Of a DNA stretch of 64,000 nt, positions 26,018 through 36,043 are shown piece by piece (position 1 is the first letter of the stretch; each line of letters begins with the position of its first letter). Source of the stretch: JBHELB01 sp041859045 (lineage in GTDB: Bacteria > Hydrogenedentota > Hydrogenedentia > Hydrogenedentales > SLHB01); assembly GCA_041859045.1 (NCBI GenBank), contig JBHELB010000039.1, positions 62,001 through 126,000 of the forward strand, in the 5' to 3' direction. The position numbers were made by a program, and so were the translations under genes. The notes under the pieces were generated by a model that ran no database searches, had not been told where the DNA came from, and saw only the letters and a program-made list of their open reading frames with translations.

Positions 26018-27403
26018 CTACTGCTTGTTCGGGTGGTACTTCTCGATCCACTTGTCGCGAATACGCTTGAGTTCCGCGCGCGGCAACATGGCCAAGAGAT
26101 CCCAACCGATGGCAAGGCTCTCCTCGATGCTCCGGTTCTCGTCTTCGCCCTGGGTTACGAAACGGGCCTCGAAGGCATCGGCGAACTTCACAAAAAGCAG
26201 GTCCACTTCGCTCAAGGCCGATTCGCCCAATACGACCGCGAGCTCTTTCGCGTTCTTGCCTCGGGCATACGCGGCATAGAGCTGATTCATCACGTCGGCG
26301 TGGTCTTCGCGGGTCTTGCCGTCGCCGATCCCCTTGTCCTTCAAGCGCGACAGCGAGGGGAGCACGTCGACCGGCGGGTAGATGCCCTGCGCATGCAGCC
26401 CGCGGTGAATCATGATCTGGCCCTCGGTGATGTACCCAGTCAAATCCGGAATCGGGTGAGTCTTGTCGTCTTCAGGCATACTCAACACCGGAATCTGCGT
26501 GATCGAGCCGTCCTTCCCCTTGATGCGGCCCGCGCGCTCGTACAACGTCGAAAGGTCGGTGTAGAGGTAGCCGGGGTAGCCGCGGCGGCCAGGGACTTCC
26601 TTGCGCGCGGCGGAGATTTCACGCAGGGCCTCGCAGTAGTTGGTGAGATCGGTAAGGATCACCAGCACGTGCATGCCTTTTTCATACGCGAGGAACTCGG
26701 CGGCAGTCAGCGCCATGCGGGGAACGGCGATGCGTTCGATGGGCGGGTCGTCGGCGAGGTTCATGAACAACACCGCGCGCTCGATAGCGCCTGTGCGGCG
26801 GAAGTCGGCGATGAAGAACTCGGCTTCTTCGAACGTGATGCCCATTGCGGCGAAAATCACGGCGAATTTCTCGCCGGTCTTCAGCGTGCGCGCTTGGCGG
26901 GCTATTTGCGCGGCGATCCGGGAGTGAGGCAGGCCCGACGCGCTGAACAGCGGAAGCTTCTGACCACGGACCAAGGTATTCAGCAGGTCGATGGTCGAAA
27001 TGCCGGTTTGGATGAACTCGTTCGGGTAGTCGCGCGAGAACGGGTTCATCGGACTGCCGTTGATATTGAGCCATTTCTCGGGAATGATCGCCGGGCCATC
27101 GTCGATGGGGCGACCGAAACCGTCGAACACGCGGCCGAGCATATCGCCCGAAACGCCGAGTTCGATACCCTTCCCCAGGAACTTCACCTTGATGTCCTGC
27201 GGCGCCAGGCCGCTGGTGCCCTCAAACACCTGCACCATGGCCTTGTCGCCGTTGATCTCAAGCACGCGGCCACGGCGCATCGAGCCATCGTCTAGCTTGA
27301 TGTCCGTCAACTCGCCGTACGAGACGCCCTCGACGCCTTCGACGAGCATCAACGGCCCGATGATCTGGTTTACGGTGCGGTACTCTTTGGTGATCGTAGT
27401 CAT
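26018..27403 (-). CDS. atpB: V/A-type ATP synthase subunit B
   Basis: The 461-residue non-catalytic B subunit of the V1/A1 hexamer has an N-terminal barrel (EYRTVNQIIGPLMLVEGVEG), the B-type nucleotide-site region FSASGLPHSRIAAQIARQA that replaces a P-loop, VIFAAMGITFEEAEFF, and the ERAGRIKGKDGSITQIPVLS segment. It alternates with subunit A in the rotary head. ATG 27403 is chosen over GTG 27415 because it gives the usual family N-terminus. It is the last operon gene before the terminator. The gene for central-shaft subunit D, normally next, is absent. Confidence 0.95.
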   Translation of the reverse strand: MTTITKEYRTVNQIIGPLMLVEGVEGVSYGELTDIKLDDGSMRRGRVLEINGDKAMVQVFEGTSGLAPQDIKVKFLGKGIELGVSGDMLGRVFDGFGRPIDDGPAIIPEKWLNINGSPMNPFSRDYPNEFIQTGISTIDLLNTLVRGQKLPLFSASGLPHSRIAAQIARQARTLKTGEKFAVIFAAMGITFEEAEFFIADFRRTGAIERAVLFMNLADDPPIERIAVPRMALTAAEFLAYEKGMHVLVILTDLTNYCEALREISAARKEVPGRRGYPGYLYTDLSTLYERAGRIKGKDGSITQIPVLSMPEDDKTHPIPDLTGYITEGQIMIHRGLHAQGIYPPVDVLPSLSRLKDKGIGDGKTREDHADVMNQLYAAYARGKNAKELAVVLGESALSEVDLLFVKFADAFEARFVTQGEDENRSIEESLAIGWDLLAMLPRAELKRIRDKWIEKYHPNKQ

Positions 27404-27446
27404 AACGTTTTCCACCTCTACAGGAGTTTTTTCATCGACACGCTAG

Positions 27447-27845
27447 TTATTCAATGGTCTTGGCAATTTCATCGGAAATTCGTTCCACGAAAGCCGCCGC
27501 CTCGTCGAACATCGCCGAGACTTCCTCTTTCCCGATACTGGGCACGTCACCGTAGTCAACATCATGCCGAGAATCGAACAAAGCCTGATAAAACTTGCCC
27601 ATTTCCAACGGCATGCGTCCGGGCCGTATCCAATGCGTATTAAATAAGGCGCGCACGCCTGTATGCTTGCGCGAATGCAATCCCTCAAGCAGTAAGAGCG
27701 CATTGACGGCGTAGAAACAAGCATAGTACAGCCGGTTTGCCGCATCGTAAACATGTTCTTCACCAAGCAACACGCGAGCCGCGTGCAACGAGGTGCGCGC
27801 TCGCTCGAGCCGATACTCTATCTGTGCGCGCATCTCATCGGTCAT
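27447..27845 (-). CDS. HEPN-domain protein (toxin-like partner of the MNT protein)
   Basis: The 132-residue protein matches the HEPN family that pairs with minimal nucleotidyltransferases: RLERARTSLHAARVLL, RLYYACFYAVNALLLLEG, a KHTGVRALFNTHW turn and FDSRHDVDYGDV. HEPN toxins are metal-independent RNases using an R-x4-6-H motif; the clearest candidate here is R-x5-H in VRALFNTHW. The start (ATG 27845) overlaps the stop of the MNT gene as ATGA, the typical arrangement of such type VII-like toxin-antitoxin pairs. The pair lies between atpA and atpB, an unusual site. Confidence 0.82.
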   Translation of the reverse strand: MTDEMRAQIEYRLERARTSLHAARVLLGEEHVYDAANRLYYACFYAVNALLLLEGLHSRKHTGVRALFNTHWIRPGRMPLEMGKFYQALFDSRHDVDYGDVPSIGKEEVSAMFDEAAAFVERISDEIAKTIE

Positions 27846-28189
27846 AGGACAATCCCGTCTTTGAGCACTTCCTCGTGAAACGGCGAAGCCTGCATGAGCG
27901 GGCTGTCCCATACCGAACGGGCGCGAAATACCGTTGAGAAGATCACGCCGCGCTCAAGTTCTATCTGATATAACGCGCCGCGGACCAGCGACTGTTCAAA
28001 GGACGAAGTCGCCTGATCGGTTAGCACCAAGATGTCATAATCCGACTCAGCCGTATTGTCGCCCCGTGCTACGCTTCCGTATAAGCACACCTCGCACTCC
28101 GGAAGCGCGCGGGCGATGGCCGTCTTTACCGTACCCAATAGTGCCCGGTCCGCGCTGGATATTCCGACCGCTTCGGACAAGGTGCGCAT
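27842..28189 (-). CDS. MNT-type nucleotidyltransferase (antitoxin-like partner)
   Basis: The 115-residue minimal nucleotidyltransferase has the polymerase-beta signature CLYGSVARGDNTAESDYDILVL, that is GSx10DxD with both metal-binding Asp present. In the characterised HepT/MntA systems this protein inactivates the HEPN RNase by adding AMP to it. It precedes and overlaps the HEPN gene. ATG 28189 is 10 bases after the atpA stop, with GGGACAGG upstream. The module is co-directional with the ATPase genes and probably shares their transcript. Confidence 0.82.
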   Translation of the reverse strand: MRTLSEAVGISSADRALLGTVKTAIARALPECEVCLYGSVARGDNTAESDYDILVLTDQATSSFEQSLVRGALYQIELERGVIFSTVFRARSVWDSPLMQASPFHEEVLKDGIVL

Positions 28190-28198
28190 GACCTGTCC

Positions 28199-29959
<1,761 letters not shown>

Positions 29960-30015
29960 TGTGTCCGTTCCTGCCGTTCTTTGTGTCCGCAATCCGCACT
30001 ATGGCGGACAGATTC

Positions 30016-30435
30016 TCAGTGCTTCTCTTTCCCGTGTTTGGCGCTACTGCGTGTATAGGGAATTACACGCACGCTTTCAATAAACTTGAAGTCCTTCACA
30101 TTCCCCGTCAACAGCCGCCACTTATTTTCAAGCGCCGTCGCCGCGATAAGGGCGTCCGGAATGCGAAGGCCGTGACTCAAACTATAGACTCGCAGCAGTT
30201 CCCTTGCCCTTAAACCTACGTCCGCCCCCAACTCTTCAACATGGAATCGCGAAAGCAGCCTCTCTACTTTGCGTTGCTCCGTCTTGTTTGCGCATCCGCA
30301 CAACAACTCCATCGCACTAACAGCGCTGACATGAAGTGCCGCCACCGCGCCGTGTATTTCAAGCGTTTCGGCGGCAATCTGATGTCCTCGAGTGAAGTCC
30401 ACCAGGACATCCGTGTCAACGAGTACGTTTGGCAT
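30016..30435 (-). CDS. PIN-domain toxin, VapC type
   Basis: The 139-residue protein has the PIN fold signatures: NVLVDTDVLVDFTRG with the first acidic residue (D7), SAVSAMELLCG with the conserved Glu, and RIPDALIAATALE with the third Asp, plus LLTGNVKDFKFI with the last. VapC toxins are Mg-dependent RNases acting on tRNA, rRNA or mRNA. Its start overlaps the VapB-like gene by 20 bases. ATG 30435 is preferred over GTG 30438. It lies 57 bases upstream of atpA in the ATPase operon. Confidence 0.87.
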   Translation of the reverse strand: MPNVLVDTDVLVDFTRGHQIAAETLEIHGAVAALHVSAVSAMELLCGCANKTEQRKVERLLSRFHVEELGADVGLRARELLRVYSLSHGLRIPDALIAATALENKWRLLTGNVKDFKFIESVRVIPYTRSSAKHGKEKH

Positions 30436-30670
30436 CACCGAGGCGACTCCAATGCCTTGAACGCTCCGTCCTCACCCATGCCCCGCTATCCTTCATGTCT
30501 TCGCGGTCGCGCCACATGCCGAAACTCGGTTCATCCGTCCACGCGCCTTTCTTGGGCGGAGCGGAAAGCGATGCATATTTACGGCGAAGAAACTCGATGA
30601 AGTCAGCCGCTTCCTTCTGGGCCTCGACAGGCAGCGCATCGAAGTCGCGCCAAAGTCTGCGTGTCTCCAT
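30416..30670 (-). CDS. VapB-like antitoxin (DUF2281 type)
   Basis: The 84-residue protein matches the small DUF2281/VapB-like antitoxins: FDALPVEAQKEAADFIEFL near the N-terminus and PSFGMWRDREDMKDSGAWVR near the C-terminus, the latter being the part that usually binds the PIN toxin. It has no classic AbrB or RHH DNA-binding domain that I can see. GGAGG lies 6 bases before ATG 30670. It precedes and overlaps vapC, the normal antitoxin-first order, and sits 33 bases after atpF. Confidence 0.82.
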   Translation of the reverse strand: METRRLWRDFDALPVEAQKEAADFIEFLRRKYASLSAPPKKGAWTDEPSFGMWRDREDMKDSGAWVRTERSRHWSRLGDAKRTR

Positions 30671-30703
30671 TTGCTTCCTCCGCGTTTCTCGCGCTTGTGC
30701 GCG

Positions 30704-31024
30704 CTAGTCTTTACCCAGAATATCGACGCCGATCGATTTTTCGACCAGACTCTTCATCATATTGAAGCTAACGTGACGGCTGCCTTCGTGCGTGGGGATG
30801 ACGATGAGAATCGCCGCGCTCGTCGCCCTAAAATCCTCGATCGTCTCGGGCGACTCCGCCGCCAAGCTCTCCGTCACCAGCACCAGGGCCGTCTCGGGGT
30901 CACGCGCAAGCAGCATGAGCTCCCGGCGCAGTACGTCTTTGTCGTCTGCGGGGATAATCTCAAACCCTACCCCCTTGAACCCGAGGATGAGGTGTCGTTC
31001 GCCGACCGCCGCTATTCTAGCCAT
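30704..31024 (-). CDS. atpF: V/A-type ATP synthase subunit F
   Basis: The 106-residue Rossmann-like stalk subunit has IAAVGERHLILGFKGVGFEI at the N-terminus (the family has a GDxxxxxGFxLxG-like start) and ILIVIPTHEGSRHVSF near the C-terminus. Subunit F caps the central rotor and is thought to regulate ATPase activity. Its start overlaps the subunit C stop by 8 bases. It is the last gene before the inserted VapBC pair. Confidence 0.88.
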   Translation of the reverse strand: MARIAAVGERHLILGFKGVGFEIIPADDKDVLRRELMLLARDPETALVLVTESLAAESPETIEDFRATSAAILIVIPTHEGSRHVSFNMMKSLVEKSIGVDILGKD

Positions 31025-32009
31025 AGCTCTCCCGCAAGCGCCGCCGGATCAATACCTGATCGATGCCGTTCAGGCGGCCGCACACCGCCACTTTTAGGTT
31101 GTGCACCTCGCTGTGCAGCGCGGTGATGAAGCTGAACAGGCGTTCGGGGCCATAGACCTGGCCTTGTCCCTGTCGCGCGAGTTGCATTAGGTAGCCCGCG
31201 GCGTTTTGTTCGAATACGGCGACTCTCTCGTCTTCATCCTCTTGCTGTGCGCGTGCGAACAGATCGCCCAACTCACCAGGGATAAGCGCCGCCCAGTCCT
31301 TCGGATCCGGGGACGCCAACAGGTCCGTCGCGAGACCGTTCACATCATCCAACGGCAACAGGTATTGCTGGTAGGTCTTCAGCGAGTGCCCGGTGCGTTG
31401 CGCACGCCACAGCATCAGAATCAGTCGCATGGACGCCAATCCCTGTGCGCATGCGGTGATCAACGGAACATCCACCGTCTTCGCGAGCCCCAACAATCCG
31501 CGCAGATACGCGCCGTCTATCACGATGTCGAGCGGTACGTCTTGCTTGCCCGCGAGCGCGTCGGTAAACGGAATCAGCGACGCGGAGACGAGCGGCGGCA
31601 ATACGGTCAGATCGCCCGCAGCCACGGCGCGCAGGCGCTCTTCCGAAATCACGCCGCAGGGCATAGGCGGGTCGGGATTGCCCGACAGCGCCGCCCGCAG
31701 ATTGAGGTAATCCCAGCCGAGCAGCCACAGCAGCGCAAGATGGGGCTCGGGACTGTCGGAACTGAGCGACATGACATTTGCATGGAAGAAACGATCGGCG
31801 ATGGCGCTCCAGTCCTGCCAGCCCGCGCCAGGAATGACGAACTCATGCAGCGCGGTTTCCTGCAACTGACGGAGCACGTCCTCATTCTTGGGCTGCGCCA
31901 GCAGCGACAGAAAGAAGTCGCGGTCGAGCAGGCGCGGTTCGAGGCAGCTTACGCGGCCGCACACGAAGCCCCAGTTCAACTGCTCTTCTGTCAGGGGATA
32001 GGCGTTCAT
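31017..32009 (-). CDS. atpC: V/A-type ATP synthase subunit C
   Basis: The 330-residue all-helical protein fits subunit C/d by length and by its start WGFVCGRVSCLEPRLLDRD, by LLWLLGWDYLNLRAAL, by the ALAGKQDVPLDIVIDGAYL segment and by YGPERLFSFITALHSEVHNL near its end. It is the socket linking the central stalk to the membrane c-ring. It lies 3 bases after subunit E and overlaps subunit F by 8 bases. The sequence is divergent, as usual for this subunit; position in the operon supports the call strongly. Confidence 0.88.
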   Translation of the reverse strand: MNAYPLTEEQLNWGFVCGRVSCLEPRLLDRDFFLSLLAQPKNEDVLRQLQETALHEFVIPGAGWQDWSAIADRFFHANVMSLSSDSPEPHLALLWLLGWDYLNLRAALSGNPDPPMPCGVISEERLRAVAAGDLTVLPPLVSASLIPFTDALAGKQDVPLDIVIDGAYLRGLLGLAKTVDVPLITACAQGLASMRLILMLWRAQRTGHSLKTYQQYLLPLDDVNGLATDLLASPDPKDWAALIPGELGDLFARAQQEDEDERVAVFEQNAAGYLMQLARQGQGQVYGPERLFSFITALHSEVHNLKVAVCGRLNGIDQVLIRRRLRESYG

Positions 32010-32012
32010 GAC

Positions 32013-32615
32013 CTAACCTTTGTTCCCAGTCCCGAAAAGGCGCGCGGCGATCTCCGGGGCTATCGCCCGCTCGACGTCGTCCATCAACGTATCGAGCGTC
32101 TGATCCACCTCGTAGCCCGCGCTCACGAGCACGAATCCGCCGCGTGTGGGCAACGGATGCGCCGCGTCGAGCTCAAGCGCGGCCTCGGACGGGCGCGTCT
32201 TGTTCACCTCGGCGAGCAGCGCGAAAAACGTGCGCTCGTCGTCGGGATGCACACGCACCTTTGCCGCCGTCTTGCCGCCGCACTTGGTCAGCAACGCACG
32301 CATCAGCGTGGCATAGTCGTCGAGCGAACCTTCGAGCAACCGCTGGCGCGCACGCGAGAATACCTCGCGCAACCGCGCGTTGCGTTTTTCGAGCAACGCC
32401 TTGTTTTTCGCGCCGCGATGCTGAATCAGTACGCGTCCCAGTTCTTCTTCGACGTTTCGCGCGGCCGTCTGATACCGGCGCTCGGCGGCCTGTGTCTCCG
32501 CCTCACGAAATGCGGCGATCCGATCGTCCGCGGCCTTCTGCGCCGCCTGCACGATGTGCTCGGCCTGCGCGTGCGCCGTGCTCAGTACCGCCTGTTCAAT
32601 GTTGTCGAGGCCCAT
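32013..32615 (-). CDS. atpE: V/A-type ATP synthase subunit E
   Basis: The 200-residue protein has a long N-terminal coiled coil (residues 1-100; AQAEHIVQAAQKAADDRIAA, Ala/Arg/Glu-rich heptads) followed by a globular C-terminal domain (KVRVHPDDERTFFALL, GGFVLVSAGYEVDQTLDTL). This is the peripheral-stalk subunit E, which pairs with the small G/H subunit to hold the head stationary. It sits between the proteolipid K and subunit C. Confidence 0.9.
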   Translation of the reverse strand: MGLDNIEQAVLSTAHAQAEHIVQAAQKAADDRIAAFREAETQAAERRYQTAARNVEEELGRVLIQHRGAKNKALLEKRNARLREVFSRARQRLLEGSLDDYATLMRALLTKCGGKTAAKVRVHPDDERTFFALLAEVNKTRPSEAALELDAAHPLPTRGGFVLVSAGYEVDQTLDTLMDDVERAIAPEIAARLFGTGNKG

Positions 32616-32648
32616 CGTCGGTGATTCCTTTGCCGTAGGGCTCGCCGG

Positions 32649-33161
32649 TTATTTCAGGTACGTCAGCATGTTTTCGGCGGTCAGCCACAGCGTGAACAGA
32701 ATCGCGGCCAACAGCGCCACCACCGCGTACGTTTCAACCAACGCTGGAAACATGATCGCGCGTCCCGCTTGATCCGGTCTGCGCGCTACAAGCGAAATAC
32801 CGGCGGCCGAGGCGTGGCCCTGGTAGATACCGCTGATCAGTAACGCCAAGCCTGCCCCAAGCCCGACGAAAAGCATTGCGAGGCCGGTGCCGGGCGTGAC
32901 AATCGCTGCGCCCTTTAGTAGACCGGTCTGGTTGGCCATCAGGAACGCGATCACGAACCCGTAGAACCCTTGGGTGCCCGGCAACGCGACCATCACCATG
33001 AGTTTTCCGAACAGGTCGGGTTTCTCGCTCAGCACTCCTGCCGCCTGCTGCGACGCGACCGCGATCCCCTTGGCCGATCCGCAGCCGCCCAGTCCAAACG
33101 CCAGTCCTGCGCCTGCCCAAGCCAGGCCTCGTCCGATTTCCACTGCCAATGCGTGATCCAT
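32649..33161 (-). CDS. atpK: V/A-type ATP synthase proteolipid subunit K
   Basis: The 170-residue protein has four transmembrane helices formed by two hairpins, so it is a duplicated c-subunit. The second hairpin carries the ion-binding Glu143 in FPALVETYAVVAL. The matching position in the first hairpin is Gln64 (LPGTQGFYGF), so each monomer has one carboxylate, as in Enterococcus NtpK. GGAGG precedes ATG 33161. Such rings carry half the usual number of ion sites, a layout typical of ATP-driven pumps. H+ or Na+ specificity cannot be settled by eye, although the Gln-Glu pair resembles Na+-type rings. Confidence 0.92.
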   Translation of the reverse strand: MDHALAVEIGRGLAWAGAGLAFGLGGCGSAKGIAVASQQAAGVLSEKPDLFGKLMVMVALPGTQGFYGFVIAFLMANQTGLLKGAAIVTPGTGLAMLFVGLGAGLALLISGIYQGHASAAGISLVARRPDQAGRAIMFPALVETYAVVALLAAILFTLWLTAENMLTYLK

Positions 33162-33211
33162 GATGCCGTTCCTCCAATCCTCAAAGGATGTGTTTCAGCC
33201 GTTTCGCCGCG

Positions 33212-35293
33212 CTAGGCCGCCGTATTTCCCGCTGGACCCACCAAAACCTCGCCGGTGTTCATGGTTAGCGGCTGGAAGGGCCGCGCGCCGCCCGCATAGA
33301 AGCGGCCAAAGAACTCGACGAAGACAAGGCGCATCGCGTGGACAAACGCGCCGAGCAAACTAATCGCGAAGTTGAAGGCATGCCCCGCAATCAGGAGCAG
33401 AACGAACACGAGGGGGCCAATTCCCGGAATGGAACTGGCCAAAATATCGGAGATCATATTCACGCACAGGGCGATAATGCTCGTGGTAAGCCCCAGCGCC
33501 AGCAAGCGGCAATACGAGAGCGTATCGCCAAGAAACGCTGTGCATCCGTAGCTGCCGAGGATACCGTACAGACTGACAACGCCGGTCATCACTTTCCCGG
33601 CCAACGTCGGTTCGCCGCGGCCCTGAGTCAGCACAAGCCCCACTGCGCCTCCGGCGAAAAGGGTCACGCCAGTGAAGAACACACTGGAGGGGATATCGGC
33701 GAACATTTTGATCACGGCCAGTGTCATACCGGTCAAGGTGATGATCCAAAGCAGGCCATCGCACACGGCGGTGATCCAGTCGCCCTTGCGTGCCGCGCCA
33801 TACATCATCAACGCGATGCCATAGAACTGGTTGAGAATACCGATGATTAGCGCCAAAGAAAGCATGACCAACGGTTTTTCGAGCGGGTCCAGCAACAACA
33901 GTGTGGTTTTCACACGAAGGAAGATATTGCCTTCCTGAAGATATGTGGTGCTGACCAGATCGCCGAACCATGAACCAAACACGCAGCCGAAGATAATCGT
34001 GCTGATGCCGCCATACAACAGGAGCCGGGCAAAATTGTTGGTGCCTTCGTCGGCGCGGGTCTTGCGCGACAAGAAGGTGCCCAGCGCGGTCAGCATGATG
34101 CCGTAACCGACATCGCCGAAGCAGATGCCGAAAAACAGCAGGAAGTTGAAAATCATGAACGGCGACGGGTCGAATTCCTGATACGGCGGACGGCCGTACA
34201 TGTCCACGAGCATCTGGATCGGCCGAATCGCGTAAGGCACCGTCAGGCTCACGGGAACGTCTTCGTCGGGCGCGGGATCTTCCGCCAGCAGCGTCATATC
34301 CGGGAACTCATGCCCCAACTGCCGCTCGAGCGACGCCAGATCGCGCTCGCGCACGTATCCCGTCGTCACCTGCACCCACTTTGCGCCGAGGGCATGGTTC
34401 TGCGCCTGAATGCACGCCTTGAAGCTTTCCCACCGCGCCCGGAGCAACACCGCTGGACGTCGCCAGGATACCAAGGCCTGAATCTTCTCCGCAGCCGCCG
34501 CGAGGCGCTGACGTTCGGCCGCCATATCGGCCTCGAGTTCGCGCACGCGGTCACGTACTTTGCCTGGCAAGCGCGGCACAGGTACTTCCTCGATCCCGTG
34601 CGCTGTCAGCACGCGACGCGCGACGTCTTCGTCCTCTCGCAGGCAGACAAACAACGTCAGATGCCCTGCCCGTTTCTTCGCATCCGTTGGGGCCGGACCG
34701 TTTTCATTATCCTTGCGCAGCGATTCGCCCTTTGGCGTGACTTCCCACGCGAGCATTTTGGCCGCATCGGCGCCGCTCTGAAGGGCGGCGAGGACCTCAT
34801 CCGTGGCATGACCGAACAGCGCGGCCGTACAACGTAACGTCAGCAACGCACCGAGGTCATATGGAATATTCTCGAACGCGCGAAGGGTTGCGCGTTCGGC
34901 GTGAAGCTCGGTCAGCGTGCGCTCGGCGAGGCGGTATTCCTCGTCAATGGCGTACGCCCGCTTGTAACTCGTCTCGAGATCAAATGACTGCTCGGCTTCG
35001 GTCAGTTCCTCTTGCGTCGCCACGGTGGGCATCGGCGCAAGTTCCTGGAAGAAATTCTTCTTCTCGGGTACATGCGTGTTGAGCAGATTGAGGATGAAAT
35101 TGACGTGCGCGAGGTTCAGATCGCACTCGGCGGTGGAGACTTCCGGGCGCTTGAGCGCGCCGTTTTCGTCCTCGAGATGGGCGCGCGTATCGCACACTTC
35201 GACGACACCTGCGCGGCGTAGCGCCGACATCATGCGCTTAGAGGACGCCACCGGGTACACCAAGGTCACCCGTTTCATGCGATCGATGGCCAC
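33212..35293 (-). CDS. atpI: V/A-type ATP synthase subunit I (a-subunit)
   Basis: The 693-residue protein has a cytoplasmic N-terminal half (1-370) with long coiled coils and a membrane half with about eight helices. Landmarks are MKRVTLVYPVASSKRMM at the start, RPIQMLVDMYGRPPYQEFDPSP, FGICFGDVGYGIMLTALGTF, YCRLLALGLTTSIIA with the functional Arg region, and LIAGHAFNFAISLLGAFVHA. It is the stator that forms the ion half-channels against the K ring. The start is GTG 35293; the extra MAIDR before MKRVT fits homologues. It lies 3 bases after the G/H gene. Confidence 0.94.
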   Translation of the reverse strand: MAIDRMKRVTLVYPVASSKRMMSALRRAGVVEVCDTRAHLEDENGALKRPEVSTAECDLNLAHVNFILNLLNTHVPEKKNFFQELAPMPTVATQEELTEAEQSFDLETSYKRAYAIDEEYRLAERTLTELHAERATLRAFENIPYDLGALLTLRCTAALFGHATDEVLAALQSGADAAKMLAWEVTPKGESLRKDNENGPAPTDAKKRAGHLTLFVCLREDEDVARRVLTAHGIEEVPVPRLPGKVRDRVRELEADMAAERQRLAAAAEKIQALVSWRRPAVLLRARWESFKACIQAQNHALGAKWVQVTTGYVRERDLASLERQLGHEFPDMTLLAEDPAPDEDVPVSLTVPYAIRPIQMLVDMYGRPPYQEFDPSPFMIFNFLLFFGICFGDVGYGIMLTALGTFLSRKTRADEGTNNFARLLLYGGISTIIFGCVFGSWFGDLVSTTYLQEGNIFLRVKTTLLLLDPLEKPLVMLSLALIIGILNQFYGIALMMYGAARKGDWITAVCDGLLWIITLTGMTLAVIKMFADIPSSVFFTGVTLFAGGAVGLVLTQGRGEPTLAGKVMTGVVSLYGILGSYGCTAFLGDTLSYCRLLALGLTTSIIALCVNMISDILASSIPGIGPLVFVLLLIAGHAFNFAISLLGAFVHAMRLVFVEFFGRFYAGGARPFQPLTMNTGEVLVGPAGNTAA

Positions 35294-35296
35294 GGT

Positions 35297-35608
35297 CTAC
35301 ACCTCGCGCAGACGGGCCACCACCTCGGCCGCCAATTGGTCTACCAAAGTCGGATCGATCCGATCGAGCGCCGCAAGCGCCTGCGCCGCTTCATCGTCCG
35401 CCGCGCGCAGTTCCGCCTCGTGACGTCGCTGGGCTTCGGCGCGAAATGCCTCGAGCCGGGTCGCTGTCGACGCCGACAACTCGGCGCGAATCGCGTTTTC
35501 CTGGGCTTCCGCCTCTTTGGCAAGGCCCTGCGACTTTGCCTTGGCCCCGTCCAAAATAGCGTCCGCCTGGTGTTCCAGGGAAAGCACTCGATCACTCAAC
35601 GTCGGCAT
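35297..35608 (-). CDS. V/A-type ATP synthase G/H-like peripheral stalk subunit
   Basis: A 103-residue, almost wholly coiled-coil protein (Ala/Glu/Arg heptads from residue 5 to 85), ending in DQLAAEVVARLREV. By size, composition and its place as first gene before subunit I it corresponds to the NtpG/AhaH-type subunit that pairs with E to form the peripheral stalk. It has no other domain. Sequence alone would not distinguish it from another small coiled coil, so operon position carries the call. Confidence 0.75.
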   Translation of the reverse strand: MPTLSDRVLSLEHQADAILDGAKAKSQGLAKEAEAQENAIRAELSASTATRLEAFRAEAQRRHEAELRAADDEAAQALAALDRIDPTLVDQLAAEVVARLREV

Positions 35609-35658
35609 TCAGACCTATCCCTCCATCCCCTTCCGGGGTGACGATGATCGGAACGTAG

Positions 35659-35687
35659 ACTATAGCAGGTCGATGGGAGGGAAGCAA
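35659..35687 (-). promoter_or_regulatory. Promoter of the V-type ATPase operon
   Basis: On the minus strand TTGCTT (plus-strand 35682-35687) and TATAGT (35659-35664) are 17 bases apart, with the operon's first ATG about 50 bases downstream. It is a good sigma-70-type match. Confidence 0.6.
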
Positions 35688-35688
35688 G

Positions 35689-35705
35689 TTGATGGCCCCC
35701 ATCAA
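35689..35705. repeat. Operator-like palindrome beside the ATPase promoter
   Basis: TTGATGG-CCC-CCATCAA is a perfect 7-bp inverted repeat directly upstream of the -35 box of the V-ATPase promoter. A regulator site is a plausible but untested reading. The rest of 35706-35976 holds no recognisable gene. Confidence 0.35.
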
Positions 35706-35976
35706 CGCGTTGAAAACGTTCTTTGGCGCTCTGAAATGGTGAACCCGGGCGGTTTATTATTGGCGTTTTCTGGCAATACACATTTTGCACTCCGATGTTC
35801 CTCATTCTGGAAGACAACAATCGAAGGTGTGCGAATTTATTGGAGACATTATTTTTATCATTTTGTGGCGGTGGGCGTTCCGGAAGGCCGACGTTCAGCT
35901 CGCTGCTCAGCAAGGCGGCGTGTTAGAAGTAACCGTCGCACATCTTGCGCCTGCCTCGCCCCCCCGGGCACGAGGG

Positions 35977-36005
35977 TTGACCCACTTTTCCCGGGGCGGC
36001 ATACT
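35977..36005 (+). promoter_or_regulatory. Sigma-70-like promoter for the hybrid kinase
   Basis: TTGACC (35977-35982), 17 bases, CATACT (36000-36005), about 38 bases before the GTG start at 36044. It is divergent from the ATPase promoter. Confidence 0.5.
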
Positions 36006-36043
36006 GAACCGGCTGGTAGTAATGATCGCCTGCGGGATATACC

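Noticed and set aside
30435..30438. GTG 30438 as vapC start
   Set aside because: ATG 30435 directly follows and gives the normal PIN N-terminus; GTG would add only one residue.
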